A stretch of DNA of 60,182 nucleotides from Sphingomonas sp. (lineage in GTDB: Bacteria > Pseudomonadota > Alphaproteobacteria > Sphingomonadales > Sphingomonadaceae): NCBI GenBank assembly GCA_017849555.1, contig JAFIGU010000119.1, forward strand, positions 1-60,182, written 5' to 3'. The first letter of the stretch is position 1, and the number at the start of each line of letters is the position of its first letter. The notes below the pieces were generated by a model. It was not told where the DNA came from. It searched no databases and saw only the letters and a program-made list of their open reading frames with translations. Both the position numbers and the translations under genes were made by a program. Below, piece by piece: positions 51,872 to 60,182 of the stretch.

Positions 51872-52626
51872 GTGCGTTTCGGGAGTGGATCGATGCCGCC
51901 CCCGCGCCGCGGCTCGGGCTTTGGCAGGCGCTCGCCTCGCCTTATACCGCCGAGATCTGCGCCACGCTCGGTTTCGACTGGATGCTGTTCGACGGCGAGC
52001 ACGCGCCGAATACCGCGCAGACTTTGCTCGGCCAGTTGCAGGCGGTGGCGCCCTACCCGGTTCATGTCATCGCGCGGCCGCCGGCGGGCGATGCGGTCAA
52101 CATCAAGCAATATCTCGATATCGGTTTCGGCACCTTGCTGATCCCGATGGTCGAGAGCGCCGATCAGGCGGCGGCGATCGTCGCTGCCTCGCGCTTCCCG
52201 CCGCGCGGCATCCGCGGGGTCGCCAGCTCGACCAGCCGCGCCTCTCGCTTCGGTGCCGAGACGAGCTATCTCGGCACCGCGCACGAGCGCACCGGGATCA
52301 TCGTCCAGATCGAAAGCGCGGCGGCGCTGGCGGCGGTCGACGAGATTGCGGCGGTCGAGGGGGTCGACGGGCTGTTCATCGGCCCGGCCGATCTCGCCGC
52401 CTCGCTCGGCCATCTCGGCAACCCGCTGCACGAGACGGTGCAGGCGGCGATCGACCAGGCCTTTGCCGCGATCCACGCCGCGGGCAAACCCGCCGGCATC
52501 TTCGCGCTCGACCCGGAGGATGCCGCCGCGCGGGCGGCGCAGGGCTTCGGCTTCATCTCGGTGGGCACCGATATCGGGCTGCTCGCCAATGGCGGCCGGC
52601 GCCTGTTGCAGATGTGCCGGGGTTAA
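51868..52626 (+). CDS. hpaI: 4-hydroxy-2-oxoheptanedioate aldolase (HpaI)
   Basis: 252 residues, class II aldolase of the HpcH/HpaI family. Visible motifs: LGFDWMLFDGEHAP (catalytic His), PMVESADQAAAIV (metal Glu), QIESAAAL and FIGPADLAASLGH (metal Asp). Products are pyruvate and succinate semialdehyde, the latter used by GabD at 57181. Last gene of the overlapping hpaG-G-ligA-ligB-F-H-I series. Confidence 0.93.
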   Translation: MSAFREWIDAAPAPRLGLWQALASPYTAEICATLGFDWMLFDGEHAPNTAQTLLGQLQAVAPYPVHVIARPPAGDAVNIKQYLDIGFGTLLIPMVESADQAAAIVAASRFPPRGIRGVASSTSRASRFGAETSYLGTAHERTGIIVQIESAAALAAVDEIAAVEGVDGLFIGPADLAASLGHLGNPLHETVQAAIDQAFAAIHAAGKPAGIFALDPEDAAARAAQGFGFISVGTDIGLLANGGRRLLQMCRG

Positions 52627-52635
52627 CCCCTCCCC

Positions 52636-52729
52636 CGTCATTCCCGCGAAGGCGGGAATCCATTCTGGCTGGCCACGCGGCTTTTTCCGCGACCTGCGCG
52701 AATGGATCCCCGCCTTCGCGGGGATGACG
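52636..52729. repeat. Extragenic palindrome, GTCATTCCCGCGAAGG family, copy 3
   Basis: Between hpaI and the next dehydrogenase gene on the same strand; may end the upstream transcript or protect its 3' end. Confidence 0.85.
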
Positions 52730-52778
52730 AACGGATGTGGCGGGCTCGACGTAGAATAATCGGTTCAAGGAGACAGAC

Positions 52779-54191
52779 ATGGCTTTCGCGCTGACGATCG
52801 ACGGCAAGCCCGCGCCGGCGAGCGAGACCTTCGCGGTGATCGACCCCGCCACCGGCCGCGAATTCGCGCAATGCCCGCTGGCGACGGTCGCGCAGCTCGA
52901 CCAAGCGGTGGCCGCCGCGCGCGCCGCTTTCCCGGGCTGGGCCGCGCTGCCGATCGAGCAGCGCGCCGCGGCGCTCAATGCGATCGCCGATGCGCTGGCG
53001 GCGGAATGCGACGATCTCGCTGCCTTGCTGTCGCAGGAGCAGGGCAAGCCGGTGCGCTCGGCGGCGGGCGAGATTCAGGGCAGCATTCACTGGATCCGCA
53101 CCACCGCCGGCTTCCGCCCCGAAATCGAGCGGATCGATCAGGCGGACGGCAGCCGCGCCGAAATCCACCGCAAGCCGCTCGGGGTGGTCGGGTCGATCAC
53201 GCCGTGGAACTTCCCGGTGATGATCGCGATCTGGCACGTCATGCCGGCGCTGCTCGCGGGCAATACCGTGGTGCTCAAGCCCTCGCCGAGCACCCCGCTC
53301 GCCACGCTCAGGATGGTCGAGATCGCCAATCGCCACCTCCCCGCCGGGGTGTGGAACGTGGTGACCGGCGATGTCGAGATCGGATCGGGGATCGCCAAAC
53401 ACCCCGGTATCGACAAGGTGGTGTTCACCGGCTCGACCCCCACCGGCCGCGCGATCATGCGCGACGGCGCGGCCAATCTGAAGCGGCTGACGCTCGAACT
53501 CGGCGGCAACGATGCCGCGATCGTCCTCCCCGACGCCGATGTCGAGGCGATCGCGCCGCAGATCTTCCAATATGCCTTCGGCAACAGCGGCCAGATCTGC
53601 GCCGCGATCAAGCGCGTCTATGTCCACGATACGCTGCACGACGCGCTGGCCGAGCGGCTCGCCGCGCTGGCGGCGGCGGCGAAGGTCGGCCCTGGCAGCG
53701 ATCCCGAGACGCACTATGGCCCGGTGCAGAACCGCCGCCAGTTCGATTACGTCCGCGCGCTCGCCGACGACGCCCGCGCGCAGGGCGGCCGCTTCCTCGC
53801 CGGGGGCGAGCCGCTGGCGGGCGACGGCTATTTCTTCCCGCTGTCGATCGTCGTCGACGTGACCGACGGCCACCGCATCGTCGACGAGGAACAGTTCGGC
53901 CCGGTGCTGCCGCTGATCCGCTACAGCGATGTCGAGGATGTGCTGGCGCGCGCCAATGCGAGCGAGAACGGGCTCGGCGGATCGGTGTGGTCGGCGGACG
54001 TATCGCGCGCGGCGGCGCTGGCGCAGCGGCTCGAATGCGGGACGGCGTGGGTCAACAGCCACTCAAAGATCTCGCCCGACGTGCCGTTCGGCGGCGCCAA
54101 GCAATCGGGCATCGGGGTCGAATTCGGGATGCACGGGCTCGACGAATATATGCAGCTGCAGATCGTCCGCCTGCCCGCAGGGGCAGCTTAA
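52779..54191 (+). CDS. Aldehyde dehydrogenase, substrate unassigned
   Basis: 470 residues. ALDH with NAD motif TGSTPTGRAIMRDG, Glu in LELGGNDAAIV and Cys in NSGQICAAIKRVYV. AGGAGA precedes the ATG. It differs from HpaE and from the GabD-like protein. As those steps are already covered, it may oxidise an aryl-acetaldehyde or other upper-pathway aldehyde. Confidence 0.87.
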   Translation: MAFALTIDGKPAPASETFAVIDPATGREFAQCPLATVAQLDQAVAAARAAFPGWAALPIEQRAAALNAIADALAAECDDLAALLSQEQGKPVRSAAGEIQGSIHWIRTTAGFRPEIERIDQADGSRAEIHRKPLGVVGSITPWNFPVMIAIWHVMPALLAGNTVVLKPSPSTPLATLRMVEIANRHLPAGVWNVVTGDVEIGSGIAKHPGIDKVVFTGSTPTGRAIMRDGAANLKRLTLELGGNDAAIVLPDADVEAIAPQIFQYAFGNSGQICAAIKRVYVHDTLHDALAERLAALAAAAKVGPGSDPETHYGPVQNRRQFDYVRALADDARAQGGRFLAGGEPLAGDGYFFPLSIVVDVTDGHRIVDEEQFGPVLPLIRYSDVEDVLARANASENGLGGSVWSADVSRAAALAQRLECGTAWVNSHSKISPDVPFGGAKQSGIGVEFGMHGLDEYMQLQIVRLPAGAA

Positions 54192-54205
54192 GCCGCACCA
54201 TTCAC

Positions 54206-54289
54206 CGTCATGCCGGACTTGATCCGGCATCCAGAGCCTCAAGCGAGGACCTCTGCCGCCCTGGATGCCGGATCGAGTCCGGCATGACG
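54206..54289. repeat. Extragenic palindrome, GTCATGCCGGACTTG family, copy 2
   Basis: Fills the gap between the aldehyde dehydrogenase and GST genes. Confidence 0.85.
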
Positions 54290-54310
54290 ATAATAGAATT
54301 CGGGGGCCGA

Positions 54311-54964
54311 ATGGACCTGACGCTCTTCTATTTCCCCGGCGCCTGCTCGCGCGTCACGATGACCGCGCTGGAGGCGGCCGGCGTCGCTTATCACGACCGG
54401 CTGGTGAACATCCGCACCGACGAGCAGAAGTCGGCCGACTACCGCCGCGTCAACCCCAAAGGCAAGGTGCCGGCGCTGGCGGTCGACGGGCGGATCATGA
54501 CCGAAAATGCCGCGATCCTCGTCTTTCTCGACCGGCTGTTCCCGGCGGCGGGGCTGCTGCCGCACAGCGACGATCCGGTCGCGGAGATCGCGCCGCTCAG
54601 CGATCTTCTGTGGTGTTCCTCGACGCTCCACCCGGCGATGCGCCAGATCCGCGCGCCCGACAAATTCACCGCCGGCGATCCCGCCGCGGTGAAGGCCGAC
54701 GGGATGGGCAAATTCGCCGCCGAAGCCACCCGCATCGCCGCGGGGGTGGACGCGCGCTGGTGGTATGGCGAGCGCTGGTCGATCGTCGACATCTATCTGT
54801 TCTGGCTGTGCAATGTCGCGGAGAAGGGCGGCTTTCCGCTCCACGATTACCCCGCGATCATCGATCACGCCGCGCGCGTCCGCGCCCTGCCCCCGCTGAT
54901 CCGCGCGCTCGACCGCGAACGCGCCGGCGCCGACCGCGCGGGGATCGAGGGCATCATCTACTGA
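54311..54964 (+). CDS. Glutathione S-transferase family protein
   Basis: 217 residues. N-terminal thioredoxin-like domain (LTLFYFPGACSRVTMTAL; GKVPALAVDGRIMTENAAIL) and helical C-terminal domain. The Cys/Ser in GACS is the usual catalytic position of bacterial beta-type GSTs. In sphingomonads GSTs in aromatic clusters act as beta-etherases, dehalogenases or isomerases; no role can be assigned. GGGGG lies just before the ATG. Confidence 0.85.
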   Translation: MDLTLFYFPGACSRVTMTALEAAGVAYHDRLVNIRTDEQKSADYRRVNPKGKVPALAVDGRIMTENAAILVFLDRLFPAAGLLPHSDDPVAEIAPLSDLLWCSSTLHPAMRQIRAPDKFTAGDPAAVKADGMGKFAAEATRIAAGVDARWWYGERWSIVDIYLFWLCNVAEKGGFPLHDYPAIIDHAARVRALPPLIRALDRERAGADRAGIEGIIY

Positions 54965-54973
54965 TCCACCCGT

Positions 54974-54990
54974 GTCTCGCAATGCGAGAC
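54974..54990 (+). terminator. Hairpin after the GST gene
   Basis: GTCTCGC-AAT-GCGAGAC, a perfect 7-bp stem 13 bases past the GST stop codon; weak as a terminator. Confidence 0.5.
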
Positions 54991-55024
54991 TAGATTACCG
55001 TATTGTATCGTAATTCGATCCATC

Positions 55025-55041
55025 GTATCGGATAACGATAC
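55025..55041. promoter_or_regulatory. Inverted repeat before the aminotransferase gene
   Basis: GTATCG-GATAA-CGATAC, 20 bases before the start codon, with further TATCGTA elements just upstream. Probable regulator site. Confidence 0.5.
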
Positions 55042-55060
55042 CAAAAACCGAGGACTCATC

Positions 55061-56242
55061 ATGTTTGCCGAATTGCCCGAAGCACCGATCGATCCGATCC
55101 TGGGGATGGCGCAGGCCTTCGCCAGCGACCCGAGCCCGAACAAGGTCGATCTCGGCATCGGCATCTACAAGGACGAGCGCGGCGAGGTGATCGTGCTGCC
55201 GACCGTCAAGGCCGCCGAGCGTGCCTTGCACGAGGGGCAGATGACCAAGCGCTACCTCTCCTCCGCTGGCAATCCGGAGTATAACGAGCGCACCCGCGGG
55301 CTGCTGTTCCGCGAGGGCAGCGACGCGCATTCGCGCGCGCGGACGATCCAGACGGTCGGCGGCACCGGCGCTTTGCGCGTCGCGGCCGATTTCATCCGCA
55401 AGTTCGGCACCGGGCGGCGCATCTTCCTCCCCGATCCCACCTGGGCGAACCACCCCGCGATCTTCGGCGTCACCGGGTTCGAGATCGTCAATTATCCCTA
55501 TTACGACATCGCCACCGGCACCTTGCGGCTCGATGCGATGATGAGCGCGCTCGCCAATCTCAAGCCGGGGGATACCGTGCTGCTCCACGGCTGCTGCCAC
55601 AATCCGGCGGGGGCCGACCCCACCGCCGCGCAATGGGCCGAGATCGGCGATCTCGTCGCGCGTTCGGGCGCGACCGCGCTGGTCGACCTTGCCTATCTCG
55701 GGTTCGCCGAGGGGCTGGAGGAGGATCGCCAGGGCCTCGCGATCCTCGCCGAGCGCCTCCCCGAGATGATCGTCGCCAGTTCTTACTCGAAGAACTTCGC
55801 ACTCTATCGCGAGCGGACCGGCGCGCTCACGCTCGTCGGCGCCAATGCCTCGGCGGCGGAGCGCGCGATGGGCAATCTGCTCCCGGTAGTGCGCACCAAT
55901 TATTCGATGCCGCCCGATCACGGCGCAGCGATCGTCGCGCATATCCTCGGCGACGCGACGCTCCGCGCGCAATGGGAGGAAGAACTGGCCGAGATGCGCA
56001 ATCGCATCCGCGACATGCGCCACGAACTCGTCCGCCTGCTCGCAGGGAACAACCGCCGCGATTATTCCTTCCTCGCCGGGCAGCACGGCATGTTCGCGAT
56101 GCTCGGCATCTCGCCCGATGCGGTGAAGCGGCTGCGCGAGGACTGGCACGTCCACATCACCGGATCGAGCCGCGCGAACATCGCCGGGCTGACCCCGGAG
56201 AATGTGGCGCATGTCGCCGAGGCGATCGCGGCGGTGAGCTGA
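55061..56242 (+). CDS. Aromatic/aspartate aminotransferase (class I-alpha)
   Basis: 393 residues, normal length for TyrB/AspC. Motifs: ADPSP-type N-terminus (DPSPNKVDLGIGIY), TVGGTGALRVAADF, LLHGCCHNPAGADP, VDLAYLGFAEGL and the PLP lysine in SSYSKNFALYRERTG. It would convert tyrosine, phenylalanine or a related amino acid to the arylpyruvate. With the ThDP enzyme and aldehyde dehydrogenase this gives a plausible route from amino acid to arylacetate, but that route is inferred. Its start has GAGG upstream. Confidence 0.9.
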   Translation: MFAELPEAPIDPILGMAQAFASDPSPNKVDLGIGIYKDERGEVIVLPTVKAAERALHEGQMTKRYLSSAGNPEYNERTRGLLFREGSDAHSRARTIQTVGGTGALRVAADFIRKFGTGRRIFLPDPTWANHPAIFGVTGFEIVNYPYYDIATGTLRLDAMMSALANLKPGDTVLLHGCCHNPAGADPTAAQWAEIGDLVARSGATALVDLAYLGFAEGLEEDRQGLAILAERLPEMIVASSYSKNFALYRERTGALTLVGANASAAERAMGNLLPVVRTNYSMPPDHGAAIVAHILGDATLRAQWEEELAEMRNRIRDMRHELVRLLAGNNRRDYSFLAGQHGMFAMLGISPDAVKRLREDWHVHITGSSRANIAGLTPENVAHVAEAIAAVS

Positions 56243-56276
56243 GTCCCATCGTGCGCCTGATCGAGACCATGCTGCT

Positions 56277-56347
56277 CCACCCCGGCGCAGGGCCGGGGTC
56301 CAGCATCGGGCCGGTCGTGACTGGACCCCGGCCTGCGCCGGGGTGGG
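56277..56347. repeat. Extragenic palindrome, CCACCCCGGCGCAGG family
   Basis: ~27-bp arms around GCATCGGGCCGGTCGTGA, between the aminotransferase and iclR genes. Confidence 0.75.
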
Positions 56348-56437
56348 GGCTGTATCGAACCGGCCCGCTGCTTGCTTCTCCCCGGGCGGGGCTTCATGCT
56401 TCACGGGGTCGATAACGAAAGAAAAGATCGGGAACGG

Positions 56438-57184
56438 ATGACGGAAACTGCGGAAGGACAGCCGGCTTCGGTCAAGAGCGTCGAGGTGACGGTCCGTATC
56501 CTCGACAGCCTCACCGATTCCTTCGGCCCGGTCCGCGTCACCGATCTGGCGCGCGATCTGGGGATGACCAAGGCGCGCGTCTCGCGCCATTTGCAGACGC
56601 TGACCCGGCTCGGGCTGGTCGATCGCGCGCCCCACGGCGGCGGCTATGTCTTCGGGCGCAAGCTGCTCAAATTCGGGCGCGCAGCGATCTATCGCAGCAA
56701 TATCGTCGAGCTCGCGCGCCCCTTCCTGCGCGTGCTGCGCGACCGCACCGGGCATACCGCGGTGCAGACCTTGCCGACGCGCACCGGGGCGATGGTGGTG
56801 ACCGCGGTGCCCAATGAATTCGAGCCGGGGGTGGTGATCCAGCCCGGCACATTGCTCGAACTGCCCAAATCGCCGGCCGCCCGTCTCACCGCTTATTTCG
56901 AGCGCCAGCCGGTCGATAGCGTCAAACTATGCGCCAATCTCGCGCGGCACGGGGTCGATTTCGAGGCCGATGCGCGCGGCAACGGGCTCGGCGGGATCGC
57001 CGCCCCGGTATTCGACAGCGACGGCGGCATCGCCGCGACGGTCGGGCTGGTGCTGTCCTCGGCGCTGGTCGATCCGGCGCCGAGCGACGAACTGATCCGC
57101 CACGTCCGCGAAGCCGCGGCGCAGATCCAGGCCGAATATGCCGAAGACGCCACCTCCCCGCTGATGCCGGCCCGCGAAAAATGA
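56438..57184 (+). CDS. IclR-family regulator, copy 2
   Basis: 248 residues from ATG 56438. Winged helix with RVTDLARDLGMTKARVSRHL and a ligand-binding C-terminal domain (RTGHTAVQTLPTRTG). Distinct from the regulator at 40169. Its stop overlaps the start of the gabD-like gene (ATGA), so the two are co-transcribed. It may control the aminotransferase and dehydrogenase genes through the GTATCG repeat at 55025. Confidence 0.87.
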   Translation: MTETAEGQPASVKSVEVTVRILDSLTDSFGPVRVTDLARDLGMTKARVSRHLQTLTRLGLVDRAPHGGGYVFGRKLLKFGRAAIYRSNIVELARPFLRVLRDRTGHTAVQTLPTRTGAMVVTAVPNEFEPGVVIQPGTLLELPKSPAARLTAYFERQPVDSVKLCANLARHGVDFEADARGNGLGGIAAPVFDSDGGIAATVGLVLSSALVDPAPSDELIRHVREAAAQIQAEYAEDATSPLMPAREK

Positions 57185-58662
57185 CCGATACCCAGATCCG
57201 CTACGTCCGCCCGCCGCTCGCCCGCGCCGATCTGCTGCGCGAGGCGGCATATATCGACGGCGCGTGGGTGACCGCCGATATGACGCTCGAGGTGACCAAC
57301 CCCGCGACCGGGGTGGCGATCGGCACGGTGCCGATGATGGGCGCCGCCGAGGCGGAACGCGCGGTGGCGGCGGCATCGGCGGCCTTCCCGGCGTGGAAGG
57401 CCACGTCGGCCAAGGAGCGCGCGACGATCCTCAAGCGCTGGTATGCGCTGATGGAACGGCATGGCGACGATCTCGCCACCTTGATGACCGCCGAACAGGG
57501 CAAGCCGCTGGCCGAGGCGCGCGGCGAAGTCTCCTATGCCGCGGCATTCCTCGAATGGTTCGCGGAGGAAGCGCGGCGGATCAACGGGCTGACCATTCCG
57601 GGCCACGCCGCCGACAAGCGGCTGGTGGTGGTGCAGGAGCCGGTCGGGGTGGTCGCGGCGATCACACCGTGGAACTTCCCCGCGGCGATGATCACCCGCA
57701 AGGTCGGCCCCGCGCTCTCCGCAGGGTGCACCGTCGTGCTTAAGCCCGCCGAGCTCACCCCCTATTCGGCGCTCGCGCTGGCGGTGCTGGCCGAGGAAGC
57801 CGGGGTGCCCAAAGGGGTGCTCAACATCATCACCGGCGATGCGCCGGCGATCGGCGAGGTGCTCACCACCGACCCGCGCGTCGCCAAATTCACCTTCACC
57901 GGCTCGACCCCGGTGGGCAAGATGCTCGCCGCCAAATGCGCCGGGACGGTCAAGCGCGTCAGCCTCGAACTCGGTGGGAATGCGCCGTTCATCGTGTTCG
58001 ACGATGCCGATCTCGACAAGGCGGTGGCGGGCGTGATCGCCTCGAAGTTCCGCAACACCGGGCAGACCTGCGTCTGCGCCAATCGCATCTATGTCCAGGA
58101 CGGCATCTACGACGCTTTCGCCGAGCGGCTGGCGGTGGCGGTGAAGAAGCTGGTGGTCGGCGACGGGCTTGCCGGCGAGACCCAGCAAGGCCCGCTGATC
58201 GACGCCCGCGCGCGCGACAAGGTGATCGCGCATGTCGCGGATGCGGTCGCGCGCGGCGCGCATCTGGTGACCGGCGGGCATTCGCTTCCCGGCACGGGGA
58301 GCTTTTTCGAGCCGACCGTGCTCACCGCGGTGCCGACCGACGCCTTGCTGTGCCGCGAGGAGACCTTCGGCCCGGTCGCCGGGCTGGTACGCTTCACCAC
58401 CGAGGCAGCGGTGATCGCGCTCGCCAACGATACCTCCGCGGGGCTCGCCGCCTATCTGTTCACCCGCGATCTTTCGCGGACCTGGCGGGTCGGCGAAGCG
58501 CTGCAATATGGCATGGTGGGGATCAATACCGGGCTGATCTCGACCGAGGTCGCGCCGTTCGGCGGGGTCAAGCAATCGGGGATCGGCCGCGAGGGATCGG
58601 TCTACGGCATCCGCGATTATGTCGACACCAAGACGCTCTGCTTCGAGATCGAGGCGGGGTGA
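57181..58662 (+). CDS. gabD: Succinate semialdehyde dehydrogenase (GabD-like)
   Basis: 493 residues. Typical SSADH features: YIDGAWVTADMTLEVTNPAT, LTIPGHAADKRLVVVQEPVG, Glu in LELGGNAPFIVFDDADLD and Cys in NTGQTCVCANRIYVQ with the second Cys two residues later that is typical of GabD. Converts the HpaI product succinate semialdehyde to succinate, completing entry into the TCA cycle. Confidence 0.9.
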   Translation: MTDTQIRYVRPPLARADLLREAAYIDGAWVTADMTLEVTNPATGVAIGTVPMMGAAEAERAVAAASAAFPAWKATSAKERATILKRWYALMERHGDDLATLMTAEQGKPLAEARGEVSYAAAFLEWFAEEARRINGLTIPGHAADKRLVVVQEPVGVVAAITPWNFPAAMITRKVGPALSAGCTVVLKPAELTPYSALALAVLAEEAGVPKGVLNIITGDAPAIGEVLTTDPRVAKFTFTGSTPVGKMLAAKCAGTVKRVSLELGGNAPFIVFDDADLDKAVAGVIASKFRNTGQTCVCANRIYVQDGIYDAFAERLAVAVKKLVVGDGLAGETQQGPLIDARARDKVIAHVADAVARGAHLVTGGHSLPGTGSFFEPTVLTAVPTDALLCREETFGPVAGLVRFTTEAAVIALANDTSAGLAAYLFTRDLSRTWRVGEALQYGMVGINTGLISTEVAPFGGVKQSGIGREGSVYGIRDYVDTKTLCFEIEAG

Positions 58663-58683
58663 GCTAACCAGCCTGTCATTCAC

Positions 58684-58767
58684 CGTCATGCCGGACTTGA
58701 TCCGGCATCCAGAGCCGCAGACGACAGCATTCGTGGCTCTGGATGCCGGGTCGAGCCCGGCATGACG
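58684..58767. repeat. Extragenic palindrome, GTCATGCCGGACTTG family, copy 3
   Basis: Directly after the gabD-like gene. The following 150 bp up to the GGDEF gene hold no gene and should contain its promoter. Confidence 0.85.
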
Positions 58768-58923
58768 ATTGAAATGGGTCGCGAAGACTGGATCGCAGAA
58801 TCAAGCTTAATCAGCGACGTACCGGATCGTTTACCGTGTCGCGCAACCGATCGTTCAGCACCGCTGCCTAGATCGCCCCCAACCCCGGCACTCGCACGGG
58901 TGTGAGAGGGCAAATAATAATCG

Positions 58924-60153
58924 ATGGAAGCGGCGACCATCTTCACTGCCGTTTCGCTGATGATGTTCGCCAATGGCCTCGTGCTCGTCCTGGTCTCGCG
59001 CGATCTCCCGGTCGAATTGCGCCCGGCGGCGAACTGGTGGCAAATCGGCACGATGCTGATCGCGATCGGCTGCGCGGTCTTCGCCTTCGGCGCGCCCTTG
59101 CCGCGGCCGGTGATGCTGTTCGGCGCGAATGCCACGATGGTGCTCGGGCTGACCGCCTATCAGGCCGCGATCCAATCCTTTTGCGGCAAACGCGCGCGTC
59201 CGGTGCAGCTGTTGCCCGCCGCGATCGCGATCGCCTGCGGCTTATGGTTCTCGCTGGTGACGCCCGATTTCCGGATGCGCGTGCTGGCGGTCTCGGCGGT
59301 GTGGGACTGGCTGATGCTCGCCAGCATCGTCGAGCTGCGCCGCGGATCGCGCGACACCGCATCGGTCAGCAGCAGGATCCTGATCGGCATTTTCGCGCTG
59401 GTGCTGGTCTATACATTGGTCCGGCTGGCCGCCTATCTCAGCATGGGGCTCGGCCCCGATTTCGCGCTCGAAACCGGCTCGGCCTGGCCCAATCTCGTCT
59501 CGCCGATCATCATGACCTTGCTGCCGGTCGTCGGCACCACCGCCTTCCTGCTGATGTGCTCGGACCGATTGCGCCGCCAGCTCGAAACGGCCGCCGCGAC
59601 CGATTATCTCACCGGGCTGCCCAACCGCCGCGCCTTCTCCGAACAGGCCGCGACCTCGTTCGACGCGGCGCGGCGGCGCGCGGACGATCTGGCCGTCGCG
59701 GTGTTGGACATCGATCACTTCAAATGGGTCAACGACACCCACGGCCACGATGTCGGCGATCAGGCGCTGGCGCATGTCGCGCATTGCCTGGCCGAGCAGG
59801 CGCGCGACACCGGGATGATCGCGCGCACCGGCGGCGAGGAATTCACCGTGCTGCTCGCCGGGCTCGGGCCGGCCGAGGCGATCGCGGCGGTCGAGCGGAT
59901 GCTCCGCGCGGTCGAGCACGCGCCGTTCGACCACGGCCTCGCGCCGGTGCCGCTGACGCTCTCCGCCGGCATTGCCGCGCGCGCCGGCGACCAGACGTTC
60001 GACGAGATGCTGCGCCGCGCCGACAATGCGCTGTATCGCGCGAAGCACGCGGGGCGAAACCGCCTCGCGGTGTCGCCACTGCCCGATCCGGTATCGGCGC
60101 CCGTGATCGCGCCGCGCAGGGAGCAGCGGCTGCGGGTCGGCGCGGTCGGTTAG
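58924..60153 (+). CDS. Membrane-anchored GGDEF diguanylate cyclase
   Basis: 409 residues. Six or seven N-terminal membrane helices (residues ~5-215) form the sensor part. The GGDEF domain begins DYLTGLPNRRAF and has the active GGEEF motif (RTGGEEFTVLLAG). The RxxD inhibitory site expected nine residues before it is incomplete (RDTG), so product inhibition may be lost. It would make cyclic di-GMP at the inner membrane. No link to the catabolic genes other than position. Confidence 0.9.
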   Translation: MEAATIFTAVSLMMFANGLVLVLVSRDLPVELRPAANWWQIGTMLIAIGCAVFAFGAPLPRPVMLFGANATMVLGLTAYQAAIQSFCGKRARPVQLLPAAIAIACGLWFSLVTPDFRMRVLAVSAVWDWLMLASIVELRRGSRDTASVSSRILIGIFALVLVYTLVRLAAYLSMGLGPDFALETGSAWPNLVSPIIMTLLPVVGTTAFLLMCSDRLRRQLETAAATDYLTGLPNRRAFSEQAATSFDAARRRADDLAVAVLDIDHFKWVNDTHGHDVGDQALAHVAHCLAEQARDTGMIARTGGEEFTVLLAGLGPAEAIAAVERMLRAVEHAPFDHGLAPVPLTLSAGIAARAGDQTFDEMLRRADNALYRAKHAGRNRLAVSPLPDPVSAPVIAPRREQRLRVGAVG

Positions 60154-60163
60154 ACCGGCTTCT

Positions 60164-60182
60164 CCCCCTCCCTTGAACAAGG
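60164..60182. repeat. Extragenic palindrome, CTCCCCTCCCTT family, cut by window edge
   Basis: CTCCCCCTCCCTTGAACAAG at the right edge matches the arms at 43755-43773. Confidence 0.6.

Noticed and set aside
33238..58767. Spaced palindromic repeats as a CRISPR array
   Set aside because: Copies are kilobases apart, palindromic and of several families; no regular spacers and no cas genes.

Overview
This is high-GC alphaproteobacterial DNA, most likely from a sphingomonad (Sphingomonas/Novosphingobium/Sphingobium type). The evidence is the codon use, the trb/tra gene order typical of alphaproteobacterial integrative or plasmid-like elements, a TonB receptor inside a catabolic cluster, and many palindromic extragenic repeats. 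No rRNA, tRNA or CRISPR array was seen.

Region 1 (about 1-17.4 kb, almost all minus strand) is the backbone of a conjugative element. In transcription order it holds: an excision/transfer activator split by a +1 frameshift (DUF6499 + DUF2285, FseA-like); an AlpA/RdfS-like HTH; RepA; ParA; an RHH protein; DUF2840; a TraF-type S26 peptidase; DUF736; a lytic transglycosylase; and the relaxase. A GNAT/DUF1778 toxin-antitoxin pair and a divergent DUF2285/XRE pair that resembles qseM/qseC follow. Then come TraG, a CopG protein and trbB, trbC, trbD; the trb operon runs off the left edge. Nested insertion sequences (an IS1111-type IS110 inside an IS630-like element) break a DUF932 gene.

Region 2 (about 17.4-29.6 kb) is the accessory part of the element: a second DUF736 protein, a HEPN-motif protein, a membrane protein, a large ParB-like protein, two near-identical LuxR-type regulators, a large autotransporter, a broken zinc-finger gene and a truncated Fic-like gene. 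The 5' leaders of the DUF932 and ParB-like genes are copies of each other. No integrase is inside the window.

Region 3 (about 29.9-58.7 kb) is an aromatic catabolism cluster. A complete homoprotocatechuate-type meta-cleavage lower pathway is present: LigAB-type extradiol dioxygenase, HpaE, two HpaG halves, HpaF, HpaH, HpaI and a GabD-like succinate semialdehyde dehydrogenase. With it are a HpaR-like MarR regulator, two IclR regulators, two Rieske oxygenases, an MhpA-like flavin hydroxylase, a second extradiol dioxygenase with two FAH-family enzymes, a TPP-dependent enzyme, an aromatic aminotransferase, another aldehyde dehydrogenase, a GST, two MFS carriers and a TonB receptor. A 16-bp palindrome (AGATAACATGTTATCT) or close relatives precede several of these units and look like a shared operator. 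Extragenic palindromes are common here and absent from regions 1-2, which suggests a junction near 29.2-29.9 kb. One palindrome is inserted in frame inside an hpaG gene.

Region 4 (58.9-60.15 kb) is a membrane-anchored GGDEF protein.
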